Made by a program: the position numbers and the translations under genes. The notes below the pieces were generated by a model, which did no database searches, was not told the origin of the DNA, and saw nothing but the letters and a program-made list of their open reading frames with translations. DNA of 38,959 bases from Prevotellaceae bacterium (GTDB lineage: Bacteria > Bacteroidota > Bacteroidia > Bacteroidales > Paludibacteraceae): NCBI GenBank assembly GCA_020636675.1, contig JACJXK010000022.1:1-38959 (forward strand). Reading direction: 5' to 3'. Below are positions 1 to 9,027 of the stretch, piece after piece. Every line of letters begins with the position of its first letter. Positions within the stretch are counted from its first letter, which is position 1.

Positions 1-2968
1 TCGGGTATTTACCGAGGTAATCAGACGGCAACCTCGTATAAGGTATCTGGTTTATACAATCTGAATACCTATTATTGGCGAATAGATGAGGTGAAGTCGG
101 ACGGTACTGTAACAAAAGGAAATGTATGGAAATACAGACCTCGTCATCTGGCTTTTCCTGAAGCGGAAGGTTATGGACGTTATGCGACGGGCGGACGAGG
201 CGGAAAGGTGGTTTATGTAACCAACTTGAATGACGACGGTGACGGCAGTTTCCGTCAGGCTGTCACGAACGAGATTGGTCCGCGTACCATTGTCTTTGCC
301 GTTTCGGGTGTGGTTTATCTGAAGTCCCGCCTCACTTGTTCTTCTCCATACGTTACCATAGCCGGACAAACGGCTCCGGGGCGTCTGTTTCCGCGCTTCG
401 CCTTTTGGCGTAGGAGGTGAATCTATTTGCCGGTTCATACGCGTCCGTTTGGGAAGCGGGCCTACCGCCGATGGATTGGGTATGGCAGGCGCACAATATT
501 CCATTACCGACCATTGCTCGGTCGGTTGGACCATTGATGAAGCGTTCAGTTCCAGAAATGCAAAAAACATGACTTTGCAACGCACGCTTATCTCCGAAGC
601 TTTGAATATAGCCGGACATCAGAATTATCCTGAAGGAACGGGACATGGATATGCCGCTACCATCGGAGGTGATGTAGGCTCTTTCCACCATAACCTGCTG
701 GCCCATAATTATGGAAGAAACTGGAGTTTGGGAGGCGGATTGGACGGCAATGGTTATTATGCCGGTCGCTTGGATATCTTCAACAATGTGGTATATAATT
801 TCGGTGGCCGCGTGACGGACGGAGGTGCACACGAGGTGAATTTTGTTGGTAATTATTACAAGAAAGGTGCCGCTTCAAAGCTGGACATTACGTTGAGTGC
901 TGATTTGGAAGGTGCCGGACTTGGGTCTCAAGCCTATTATTATCATAACAACATCTTACAGGAAAAAAACAACGGAGCCTATCTGTGCGACGGAACAAAT
1001 GATGAATGCGGAAGGAAATATACTTTATCGAACGGACAGGTGCTGGACTGGACTTTGTGGAATCCAAAACCGTTTTTTGAATCTTATGCAAAGATAGAGA
1101 GTGCACGGAATGCCTATAAAAGTGTTCTGTCTGATGTGGGTTGCACCATGCCGTTGCTCGATTCGCACGATGAGCGTATGATTAACGAAACGTTGAACGG
1201 CACTTATTCCTGCACTGGCGCGAAAACCAAATTGGGAGGTATCATCGACGCCGACAGCGAATCGAAAGAAAGTTACGATTACTATACCAGCGAATCTCGT
1301 CCTTCCGGATTCGATTCCGACTGGGACGGACTTCCTGACTGGTGGGAGGAGATGTTCGGCACGAATGTAAATTCTGCTTCGGGCGACTTTTCGGATTCTA
1401 ACGCCGATCCCGACGGCGACGGCTACACCAACTTGGAAGATTATCTTTATTGGATGTCGGTACCTCGCGTAGAGACATCTATGAATAAAGCAGCAACTCT
1501 AAATTTAGCGGAGTGGTTTCGGGGTTTTACCTCTTCTCCGTCTTACTCGGTAGCCTCAACGCCTGCCAATGTTACAGTCAGCGTGAGCGGTACAAAGGTA
1601 ACCGTAACGCCGAAAGCGGCTGGCATTTATTATTTCAAAATCAAAGTGAAGGATTCTCAGGGCGATGTGATGACGCGTACTTTCGGTGTGAAGGCCGAGG
1701 GTGTTGTCGCTGCGACAGCTTCTTTGACGAAGTGCGGCAGCGGTGATTTGAATCAGACAGTGAATGCCGGCGAAAGCCTCGATGAGTTCTGTTTCTCTTG
1801 GGATAATGCCTCTTCTGTTGAATATACAGGTTTCCCTAATGGCGTTACTGTAACCATCGACGAATCTTCCAAGAAAGTAACAATCAGCGGAACGCCTAAC
1901 GACAAGGCGGGGACATACACATTCACCATTTCGACGAAGGGTGAGAATACGAATGTTTCGGTGGAGGGCACTATCACACTGAAAGTTCCGACCACTTATA
2001 TCTACAATTGTGAAACTAACGACCTATGGACTGCAACCGAACGTTGGACGCCGGCCGGTCTGCCGACAGAAAAGGACACCGTCATCATCCGAACGGGCGA
2101 GGCGAAGGCTGCGAATATAGACCAAAACGCGCCGCTTTTCGTGGAGGCAACAGGCCTCTTCCGTCTGACGGCCGATTGTGCTGTGGATGACATGACCTTG
2201 CAGGGTGGTACGTTGAAATCGCATACCAGCAATCCGCTCTTCATCCTGACTTCCAACATCACGGTCGAAGAAAACTCGACCATCTGGGCAGGTTCCGTCG
2301 CTGCTTCCGTTTTCCGTATAGACGGAACAATCTCCGGCTCTAAGAACTTGGAGAAGACAAACGTGGGTGTCCTGAACTTGAATGTGGACGCGAGCGGTTT
2401 CTCCGGCGTCTGGACGGTTTCCGGCGGAACGCTGTTGGCAAGCAAGAGCGACGCTTTGGGCACGGGCGGCGTGAATGTAAAGTCGACCGATACGTTGAAG
2501 ATTGCGGCAGCCAACGAAACGGCGTTCCTGAACATGGAGGAGACCTCGAACCTTACGTTGGACGCTGACCTGACGGTTTCGAAAGCCACGCTCGGCACAA
2601 CGAAGTTGGCGGTTGGCACTTATACTTCGGCGGACTATCCCAACTTCATCTCAGGCAGCGGGAAGCTGATCGTGACGGAAGGGGAGGCCACCGGCGTCGA
2701 CCTTATCGGTAGCGGTGACTTCCGTGTTACGGTAGTTCCCAATCCTGTTCTTGATGAGGCAACGGTTGTTTTCAACTCCATCGGTTCCCAAGATTGCGAA
2801 TTGCAGTTGCTGGACACGAAGGGCGAATTGCTCTTCCTGCACACCCTGACATTGAACGACGGAGAAAACAAGGTCTCCATCCCCGTGGAGAATCTCTCTT
2901 CCGGATTGTATCTCATCAAAGCCATGATGACGGACAATGTACTTGTCCTCAAGATGATTAAGAAATGA
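1..2968 (+). pseudogene. Pectate lyase (PL1-like) with T9SS tail, frameshifted and 5' truncated
   Basis: The reading frame is open from base 1, so the gene begins outside the window. The first part (to about 378) has an FN3-like end (YYWRIDEV) and the start of a pectate lyase domain (AFPEAEGYGRYATGGRGG, then TIAGQTAPG). That frame then runs into a stop at 418-420. The family sequence resumes in the +1 frame from about 379 (GVCFRASPFGVGGE, then RLGSGPTADGLG) and continues to 2968. The break fits loss of about five bases within the expected PG-D/N-GVC motif. Later parts are a parallel beta-helix lyase region with HHNLLAHNYGR, a Ca-binding-like stretch (DPDGDGYTNLEDY), Ig-like domains, autotransporter-like beta repeats, and a type A T9SS sorting domain (VVPNPVLDEATV to KMIKK). 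The expected role is extracellular cleavage of pectate. If the frameshift is real, the product is broken; a sequencing error is the alternative. Confidence -1.
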
Positions 2969-2979
2969 AATACCTTTTG

Positions 2980-3022
2980 TCGGGCAATGGAAATATCTCG
3001 TTTCTATTGCCCGATTTATTTT
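2980..3022 (+). terminator. Intrinsic terminator after the pectate lyase
   Basis: A 14-base stem (2980-2993 with 3001-3014, one G-T pair) encloses the 7-base loop tatctcg and is followed by a T-rich run. It lies 11 bases after the stop codon and should end the pectate lyase transcript. Confidence -1.
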
Positions 3023-3186
3023 ACCTGTTTTTGATGAATTAAATCACAAGAAAAAACGAAGTGAACTTCTGATTAATTATATTTGTGAAATAGAACAATG
3101 TGTAGAAAGTAATTTGGTAAGGTTCGAAAGGTTTTGAGTGAGTGTATGGCCTCATTACCAGTTACTTTTTTGACGACCGAGATTAG

Positions 3187-3645
3187 TAATCATGAAGAAA
3201 TAACTTACTAAAGTTTAAAATATCTTGAAAGTGTGCTTTCCTGGCATTACATTGATAGCAAACATTTCGTAGATGTTTTGAACATGATTTCTCAAACGCC
3301 TCTTTCTCAACAGGCGTACACTCGCCTTAGGCTGCGGAGGAGGGGAAGTGCGTGCCGCAGCGTGAAAAAACCTTTTTGCCCGAGGTACGAGGGAATAAAA
3401 AAGGTTTTAGCGGAGGGACGTGCCGTACCTCCTGAAAAGCGGGCAACAGCGCAGGCACTTTTGCTTACTTTTCTTGCCGGAGAAAAGTAAGTGCCCGTCC
3501 GGCAGGAGGACAGAAATAATTGTCGTGTATGGTGCATTCCTCCGGAATGCGATTGCTGATGCCTATTTCCCCCTCTACAAAGAGATAATGCCTATGGCAT
3601 TTTTCAAAATCGTCACAAGTTGTTTTTTGCCGATTACTTAAAGAT
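3187..3645. repeat. Modular intergenic repeat, copy A (longest)
   Basis: This stretch shares long blocks with 8466-8832 (copy B) and shorter blocks with 7800-8050 (copy C). Shared blocks include AACTTACTAAAGTT, CAACAGGCGTACACTCGCCT, AACCTTTTTGCCCGAGGTAC, ATTCCTCCGGAAT and GATAATGCCTATGGCAT. It contains perfect inverted repeats: 3367-3377 with 3398-3408 (11 bases), 3464-3474 with 3481-3491 (11 bases), and 3534-3540 with 3544-3550. Short open frames across it look like chance. I see nothing else certain between the terminator and 3690. The family is unknown to me; it is a non-coding repeated element by inspection. Confidence -1.
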
Positions 3646-3690
3646 GTATGCAGTATTTGCATGTGTATAAATTATTTTGAGGTTGGTGCC

Positions 3691-6600
3691 ATGAAACATT
3701 TCCAATTGAAGATATGGGTTGTCTTGTTTTTCCATCTATTGATGTGTTTGACGTATGCGCAGGAACGCGCCTATTTTGAACAGTACACGACTGCGGATGG
3801 CCTTAATGCCAATATGATTCTCTATCTGACGCAAGACAAAAATGGATTTATCTGGGGTGCTACCTCTAATGGCTTGTTCCGTTATGATGGACATAGTTTC
3901 AAAAAATTCACTTCGGATAATTATCCCGGTTTGTTTAGAGACGATTTGCGGAGGGTGAACAGTATGTCCAACGGCAGATTGGCCGCTGGTGGATACAGTG
4001 GAACAATCGTCATGTATGATGCCAAGAGAGATTCCTTTTTAGATAAAACTGCGGATGATTTTTATGAGTCCTATTTTAAAGAGATCAGAGGGTTGTTCTG
4101 CTCTCAGGAAGGGAAGGAATATCTTTACACCTCTGGTGGTCTTTATCTGTATGATGGGGTGAAAGATAGTTTTGTGAAGCATTTTCCGGCCTATGAGGCG
4201 ATGAAGGACGTGCAGGTTTATTCCATGAACATGGATGCCTATGGCCGTTTCTGGTTGGGGACAATCAATGGTTTGCAGGTTTATGACAAACGGGGAGTCT
4301 TAGTGAAAAATGAATTGCTGAAAACACGGTCGAAGACTTTTGCTTCGAATGTGCTCAAGTTGGACGAACGTTGTTTTTTGGTCTCTTTTATGCAGGAGGG
4401 TCTTTGGTTGATGAGAATCAATGCGGACGGATCCATCTCCTCTCCCCATTCTATCCGGACGCCTTTTCATAACGTGACTTATCTTCTGAAAGATAGAAAC
4501 GGACGGGTATGGTGTGCCACCGATGGAGAGGGCCTTTGGTATTCTGACGATGTGGAAAAGGGTGATTTCGTGCAGTTTTCTCCTTATGGAGGATATTCTG
4601 AATACGAAATGAAAAAAATCTATTGCCTGCTTGAGGATCGATCGGGAGTTATTTGGATCGGGACGCATAATTCCGGATTATGGAAATATTCTCCGAAACA
4701 ACTATATGGAGTCGTTTCTTCTAAAAATATGGGGTTTCCATCGATGATCGTGACTTCGTTTTGTGGCGATAAGGATCATAATCTGTTGGTTGGTTCGGAT
4801 GGAATGGGTTTGTATCAGTTCTCCTCAAACTATAAAATTTTGAAACATTGGACCAATAAAAACGGATTGACGAGTAACAATATATTGTCTATCGCTACGC
4901 TTGACAAGGAGACCTTTGACCTTGGTACGTGGGGAGGTGGAATTTGCCGCGTTAAATCGTCCACTAACGAGATTTCGCAACTCCGGATCCAGAACATCCC
5001 TTCTCCAACCAACCGTTGTGTTGATGTGCTGCCTCTTCAGAACGGAGAGTTTTGGGTTGCCACGGGAGGCGACGGGCTTTATCATTGTGGACAAGACGGA
5101 ACCTGGAATCGAAGGCCTTTGCTTATTAATGAAAAGGCAGACGAGTGGATGTCTAAGGTGGTGGAAGGGAAAGACAATGCGGTATGGGTCATCTCTTCGA
5201 CCACATTATGGAGGGTGGAGCGGCAATCTTCAAAATATATGCTGTTCACACCCCAACGCGATAAGGAGCACAACCCGATCTCTTTTATTGATATAGATTG
5301 CGACTCCATGGGCAATTGTTTGTTGGCAACCGACCGGGGCTTGATCTACTTCTCTGCCGATGGAAAGACTTCCGAACCTTTGGACTTCTTGCCGAAGAGT
5401 TATTATGCTACGGTCTTTTTTGATAGACAAGGTACAGCTTGGGCCTGTGGCTCGGAAGGTATTTTGTCCGTAAATTTGAAGAAAAGAACATTTATGAGGG
5501 TTTGGTATGACGAACGGTGCTGCAATGAAAAATATTTCACGCCGCATTCCTCCTACCAGGATGAAAAGGGAAAGATCTTTTTTGGTGTGAAAGATGGATT
5601 CCTGATGTTTTATCCGCAAGAGATTCTTGTCAATCCGGTAATTGATTATTTCTCCTTCAGTGAATTGTATATATCCGGCAAGAAGGTGAAGCCGGGCTCG
5701 GATGTTTTGGAAGATGGGCATCTTTCCGAAGTGAAAAAGCTGACGCTTCCTCAGAACCGTACCAATATCGCTTTGTCGTTTGATTGGGTCGATTTCTCGG
5801 GTAGCAAAGATATGGTTTGTGAATATCGTTTGTTGGGAATGGAATCGGAGTGGACCCCTTTTGAGAAGAATGAACGGACTGTCCGCTTCTCATATATCCC
5901 TGCGGGGAAGTATGAACTACAAATTCGACAAGTGAATCGAGACCGTTCCAAAACGATGAATGCGATAGCACTGCCGATAGAGGTCCTGGCTCCTTGGTGG
6001 CAGACCGGATGGGCGATGGCAGGTTTCTTTTTGTCGTTTTGTGCCTTCGGGTTGGGAATCACTTTGTTCCGCATAAGAAATGTGAAAAAGAGGAATGTGG
6101 AACTGTCCATTAAGGTGGAAGAGCGTACGCATGCGCTGAACTTGGCCAACAAAGAGGTCCTTTCTCAGAATGATGCATTGAGGGAGCAGAAGTTTCTGAT
6201 GGAGCTGAAGAACAAGGAGTTGGACAATGCGCTTAAGAGCAAGAACCATCTGTTGTCCATCTTGGCCCATGATCTGAAGAATCCGATGTTCGGTATTGTG
6301 GGGGCTTTGGATGTGTTGGATAAGACGCCAGAAAATTTCAGTGAAAAACAAAGGAAAGAAGTTGTCTCTGAATTAGCGGAGACGTCCCGTCACTTGCAGT
6401 CTGTATTGGTTGATTTGCTGGAGTGGGCCACTTCTCAGAATCAAGATATGCTATGTCATCCATCTGCTTTTAACATGACGTATATCGTTCAGGATGATTT
6501 GGCGTTCTTTAAGGGATTGGCCAAAGAGAAGGAGATAGAGATGTCTTTTGAATCTAAATTTGAAGGGAATGTTTTTGCCGATGCTCGTATGATAGGGGTC

Positions 6601-7767
6601 GTGGTCCGAAATTTGCTGGCTAATGCCTTGAAGTTTACGCACAGGGGTGGCCGGATTAAAATAGAGATTTACCCTTTTAATCAGAGAGTGGCACTTTCTG
6701 TTAAGGACAATGGCATCGGGATGACGGAAGAACAAAAGTCTTTGGTTTTCATAGGAAAGACAACTACTCCGGGAACTGATAATGAGAAAGGAACCGGATT
6801 GGGACTGAAGACTTGTAAACGACTTCTTGATCTGAATGGGGTTTCTTTTGATGTGAAGAGTGAGGTGGGGGTTGGTACGGAGATGACCTTGCTTTTGCCA
6901 TGCGCAAGAGATGTCTCTGAAAACGAAGAATTGAAGGAAACGAAGAGAAGCGATCTGCCTTCGGATTTGGATATGTTGGTGGGAGCAATTGTTCTGGTAG
7001 TGGAAGACGATGCGTTGATCAGACTACATCTACGCAATTTATTGGAACCGTACATGACGGTTTGGGAGGCAGAAAACGGTGCGTTGGCGTTAGATTTGTT
7101 GGCTAATAATCGTCCGGACCTTATCTTGAGTGATGTGGAGATGCCGGTGATGGACGGTGTCCGGTTTTCAGAACACGTTAGAGCTTCTTCTGAAATGGGA
7201 AGCATCCCATTCCTTTTCCTTTCTGCTAGAAATACGGAGGCCGACCGTATCAGAGGGTTGTTAAGCGGTGCGGTAGATTATCTGTCTAAACCATTTGATG
7301 ACAATGAACTCTTAATCAAATTGAATAGTATCATGCTGCTTTATAAAAACCAACAGCAATATTTATTGCAGAATTGGTTGAGGAAAGTTGGTGACAGAAT
7401 GCCGGGTGTAATGTGCCCCAATACTCAAAATGAGCAGGAGAATGTCTTGATGGATCCGTTGTTGAAACGGATCATGGAGAAAGTGGAACTGCATTATAAA
7501 GATTCGAATTTCTCGGCCGATGATCTTTGCCGAGAATTGGGAATGAGTCCCTCCTCTATGAGCCGTAAATTGAAGACGGTTTCTGACAAATCGGTCGGGG
7601 TAATCATAAATGAGTATCGTTTGCAGATGGCGAAAACTTTGATCGAAAACTCCGATATGAATGTAAGTGAGGTGGCGTATGAAGTTGGGTTTGGAGATCC
7701 CCATTATTTTAGTCGGAAATTCAAGTCCTACTTCGGATGTCCGCCGTCTGGTAGAAAGAGAGTTTAA
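3691..7767 (+). CDS. Hybrid two-component system regulator (HTCS)
   Basis: This one-piece sensor and transcription factor has 1358 residues from the start at 3691. I preferred that start over 3661 because it gives a clean signal peptide (KIWVVLFFHLLMCLTYAQ). The periplasmic part has Reg_prop beta-propeller repeats (such as QDKNGFIWGATSNGL, EDRSGVIWIGTHNSGLW) and a Y_Y_Y domain. A membrane segment follows near 770-790, then a coiled coil. The kinase has its H-box at ILAHDLKNP (His about 860), N-box NLLANALK, DNGIGM and GTGLGL. The receiver has phospho-acceptor Asp about 1148 in LSDVEMPVMDG and the conserved Lys in SKPFD. An AraC-type helix-turn-helix ends the protein. HTCS proteins of this family bind oligosaccharide and switch on nearby polysaccharide-utilisation genes. 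The adjacent pectate lyase and GH74 gene are plausible targets, but no SusC/SusD pair is in view. Confidence -1.
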   Translation: MKHFQLKIWVVLFFHLLMCLTYAQERAYFEQYTTADGLNANMILYLTQDKNGFIWGATSNGLFRYDGHSFKKFTSDNYPGLFRDDLRRVNSMSNGRLAAGGYSGTIVMYDAKRDSFLDKTADDFYESYFKEIRGLFCSQEGKEYLYTSGGLYLYDGVKDSFVKHFPAYEAMKDVQVYSMNMDAYGRFWLGTINGLQVYDKRGVLVKNELLKTRSKTFASNVLKLDERCFLVSFMQEGLWLMRINADGSISSPHSIRTPFHNVTYLLKDRNGRVWCATDGEGLWYSDDVEKGDFVQFSPYGGYSEYEMKKIYCLLEDRSGVIWIGTHNSGLWKYSPKQLYGVVSSKNMGFPSMIVTSFCGDKDHNLLVGSDGMGLYQFSSNYKILKHWTNKNGLTSNNILSIATLDKETFDLGTWGGGICRVKSSTNEISQLRIQNIPSPTNRCVDVLPLQNGEFWVATGGDGLYHCGQDGTWNRRPLLINEKADEWMSKVVEGKDNAVWVISSTTLWRVERQSSKYMLFTPQRDKEHNPISFIDIDCDSMGNCLLATDRGLIYFSADGKTSEPLDFLPKSYYATVFFDRQGTAWACGSEGILSVNLKKRTFMRVWYDERCCNEKYFTPHSSYQDEKGKIFFGVKDGFLMFYPQEILVNPVIDYFSFSELYISGKKVKPGSDVLEDGHLSEVKKLTLPQNRTNIALSFDWVDFSGSKDMVCEYRLLGMESEWTPFEKNERTVRFSYIPAGKYELQIRQVNRDRSKTMNAIALPIEVLAPWWQTGWAMAGFFLSFCAFGLGITLFRIRNVKKRNVELSIKVEERTHALNLANKEVLSQNDALREQKFLMELKNKELDNALKSKNHLLSILAHDLKNPMFGIVGALDVLDKTPENFSEKQRKEVVSELAETSRHLQSVLVDLLEWATSQNQDMLCHPSAFNMTYIVQDDLAFFKGLAKEKEIEMSFESKFEGNVFADARMIGVVVRNLLANALKFTHRGGRIKIEIYPFNQRVALSVKDNGIGMTEEQKSLVFIGKTTTPGTDNEKGTGLGLKTCKRLLDLNGVSFDVKSEVGVGTEMTLLLPCARDVSENEELKETKRSDLPSDLDMLVGAIVLVVEDDALIRLHLRNLLEPYMTVWEAENGALALDLLANNRPDLILSDVEMPVMDGVRFSEHVRASSEMGSIPFLFLSARNTEADRIRGLLSGAVDYLSKPFDDNELLIKLNSIMLLYKNQQQYLLQNWLRKVGDRMPGVMCPNTQNEQENVLMDPLLKRIMEKVELHYKDSNFSADDLCRELGMSPSSMSRKLKTVSDKSVGVIINEYRLQMAKTLIENSDMNVSEVAYEVGFGDPHYFSRKFKSYFGCPPSGRKRV

Positions 7768-7799
7768 GCCAACACCTGGATTCTGCTTTTGATAGTTAA

Positions 7800-8050
7800 G
7801 TGATTGCAAAAAACTTATCGAAGTTCAGTGTATTGCATTAACGGCAAAACATCTCGTATATTCTCGGCAGGATTTGTAGGATAAAACAAGATTCTTCAAA
7901 CGTCTCTTTCTCTGCAGACTGACACTCGCCTTTGGCCGCCGAGGAGGATGGGAGGATGCGTGCCAAAGCGCAGGCACTTTTGCCTTACAAAGGGATAATG
8001 CCTACGGCATTTTATCAAAATCGGCACAAGGTTGTTTTGGCGATTAAATA
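7800..8050. repeat. Modular intergenic repeat, copy C (short)
   Basis: This is a shortened relative of copies A and B. Shared blocks are CTGACACTCGCCTTTGGCCG, GCGCAGGCACTTTTGC (as in copy A), GGGATAATGCCTACGGCATT with its short palindrome, and ATCAAAATCGGCACAAGG with GTTGTTTTGGCGATT. It lacks the AACCTTTTTGCCCGAGG and CCTCCGGAAT modules. It fills most of the gap between the HTCS stop and the rpmH promoter. Confidence -1.
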
Positions 8051-8126
8051 GACCATGTGATTAATTTATCCATGAGAGTTGCATTTGTTATTTGGGTTTA
8101 TGAAAGAGTAAAAAAGTTATCAACAG

Positions 8127-8157
8127 TTTGCAAATTCATAAAATATACCTATCTTTG
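8127..8157 (+). promoter_or_regulatory. Bacteroidota-type promoter of rpmH
   Basis: TTTG at 8127-8130, a 19-base spacer, and TATCTTTG at 8150-8157 match the Bacteroidota sigma factor consensus (TTTG, then TAnnTTTG). Transcription should start near 8164, leaving a leader of about 38 bases before rpmH. Confidence -1.
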
Positions 8158-8201
8158 CACTCCGAAATGCAAGGAATTTAATAATAAAATAATATACGGC
8201 A

Positions 8202-8363
8202 ATGAAAAGAACATTTCAACCTTCGAATCGAAAAAGAAAGAACAAACATGGATTCCGTTCAAGAATGGAAACTCCAAACGGACGTAGAGTATTGGCATCT
8301 CGTAGAGCACACGGAAGAAAGAAACTTTCCGTTTCTGACGAGCCTAATTTGAGAAGAAACTAA
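8202..8363 (+). CDS. rpmH: Large ribosomal subunit protein bL34
   Basis: This gene encodes a 53-residue, strongly basic protein starting MKRTFQPSNRKRKNKHGFR, the hallmark of bL34, with the conserved NGRRVLASRRAHGRKKLSVS that follows. Length and the short acidic tail (SDEPNLRRN) fit the Bacteroidota form. It is a structural protein of the 50S subunit, near the exit tunnel region of 23S rRNA. It stands alone as a single-gene transcript, with a near-consensus promoter 45 bases upstream and a strong terminator 26 bases downstream. The usual bacterial partner rnpA is not next to it, and no convincing oriC lies nearby. It is flanked on both sides by copies of the intergenic repeat. Confidence -1.
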   Translation: MKRTFQPSNRKRKNKHGFRSRMETPNGRRVLASRRAHGRKKLSVSDEPNLRRN

Positions 8364-8388
8364 TCTTTGTCTACAACATAAGGATTGA

Positions 8389-8425
8389 AAAGAGGGCTGC
8401 CTTTATTGGGCAGCCTTCTTTTATT
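8389..8425 (+). terminator. Intrinsic terminator of rpmH
   Basis: The GC stem GGCTGCC (8395-8401) pairs with GGCAGCC (8409-8415) around a 7-base loop. The stem extends outward by further A-T and G-C pairs and ends in TTCTTTTATTT. Confidence -1.
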
Positions 8426-8452
8426 TCAATATTATAGTAAGCAATGATGAAA

Positions 8453-8865
8453 AATAACTTCCGCAACTTTAAGTGATCGTGAAAAAACAACTTACTAAAG
8501 TTCGAAACATCTTGAAAGTATGCTTTCCTGGCATTGCATTGATAGCAAACATTTCGTAGATTTTTGAATATGATTTCTAAAACGTCTCTTTTTCAACAGG
8601 CGTACACTCGCCTTTGGCCGCAGAGGAGGGGAGGTGCGTACCGCAGCGTGAAAAAACCTTTTTGCCCGAGGTACGAATCATTCCAAATGTCTTTTGCTTA
8701 TCGTCCGGAGAAAAATAAGTGCCCTAGGAGGGCAGGAATAATAAATAATTCCTCCGGAATGATGCCTGGACAAAGAGATAATGCCTATGGTATTTTGTCA
8801 AAATCGTCATAAGTTGTTTTATGCCGATTATCCAGTAATGGTTAAAGAATAACTTCCGCAACTTT
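8453..8865. repeat. Modular intergenic repeat, copy B, bounded by an 18-base direct repeat
   Basis: The body (8466-8832) matches copy A in long blocks: AACTTACTAAAGTT, GCTTTCCTGGCATT, GATAGCAAACATTTCGTAGA, CGTACACTCGCCTTTGGC, AAAAAACCTTTTTGCCCGAG and AATTCCTCCGGAATGATGCC. The right arm of the AACCTTTTT hairpin seen in copy A is missing here. AATAACTTCCGCAACTTT occurs at both edges (8453-8470 and 8848-8865), which could be a boundary repeat or a target duplication. No gene is supported in this stretch. Confidence -1.
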
Positions 8866-8924
8866 TTAACAGAAAACCCTTTGCATTTAAATTTTTGGTA
8901 AGCAGAAATCTGCGGGAGTTATTT
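8848..8924. repeat. Long-loop inverted repeat at the right edge of copy B
   Basis: AATAACTTCCGCA (8848-8860) is followed by its near-exact reverse complement TGCGGGAGTTATT (8911-8923, one mismatch), about 50 bases apart. It is therefore a third, inverted occurrence of the edge motif of copy B. Confidence -1.
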
Positions 8925-8972
8925 TTTTACTGTTACTAAGTGGAGTTTTATCCCTGTATTTCGATGATAGGA

Positions 8973-9002
8973 GGGGGGTGAATTCGGATGAATTCACCCC
9001 CC
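8973..9002 (-). terminator. Hairpin downstream of the GH74 gene
   Basis: A perfect 13-base stem (8973-8985 with 8990-9002) holds the loop GGAT. It lies 25 bases past the stop codon of the leftward xyloglucanase gene. There is no good T run on either strand, so it may act as an RNA-stabilising 3' end or a weak terminator. Confidence -1.
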
Positions 9003-9027
9003 CTGGTTTGTCAATATTTATCTGATA

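Noticed and set aside
3233..3662. Several short open frames on both strands
   Set aside because: They lie in the intergenic repeat, are not preserved between its copies, and have no protein-like pattern.
8115..8124. TTATCAACA resembling a DnaA box beside rpmH
   Set aside because: It is a single imperfect site with no cluster of boxes, no AT-rich unwinding region and no dnaA nearby; not enough for an origin.
8057..8287. Open frame of 76 codons overlapping rpmH in another frame
   Set aside because: It runs across the rpmH promoter and start; the real gene is rpmH at 8202-8363.
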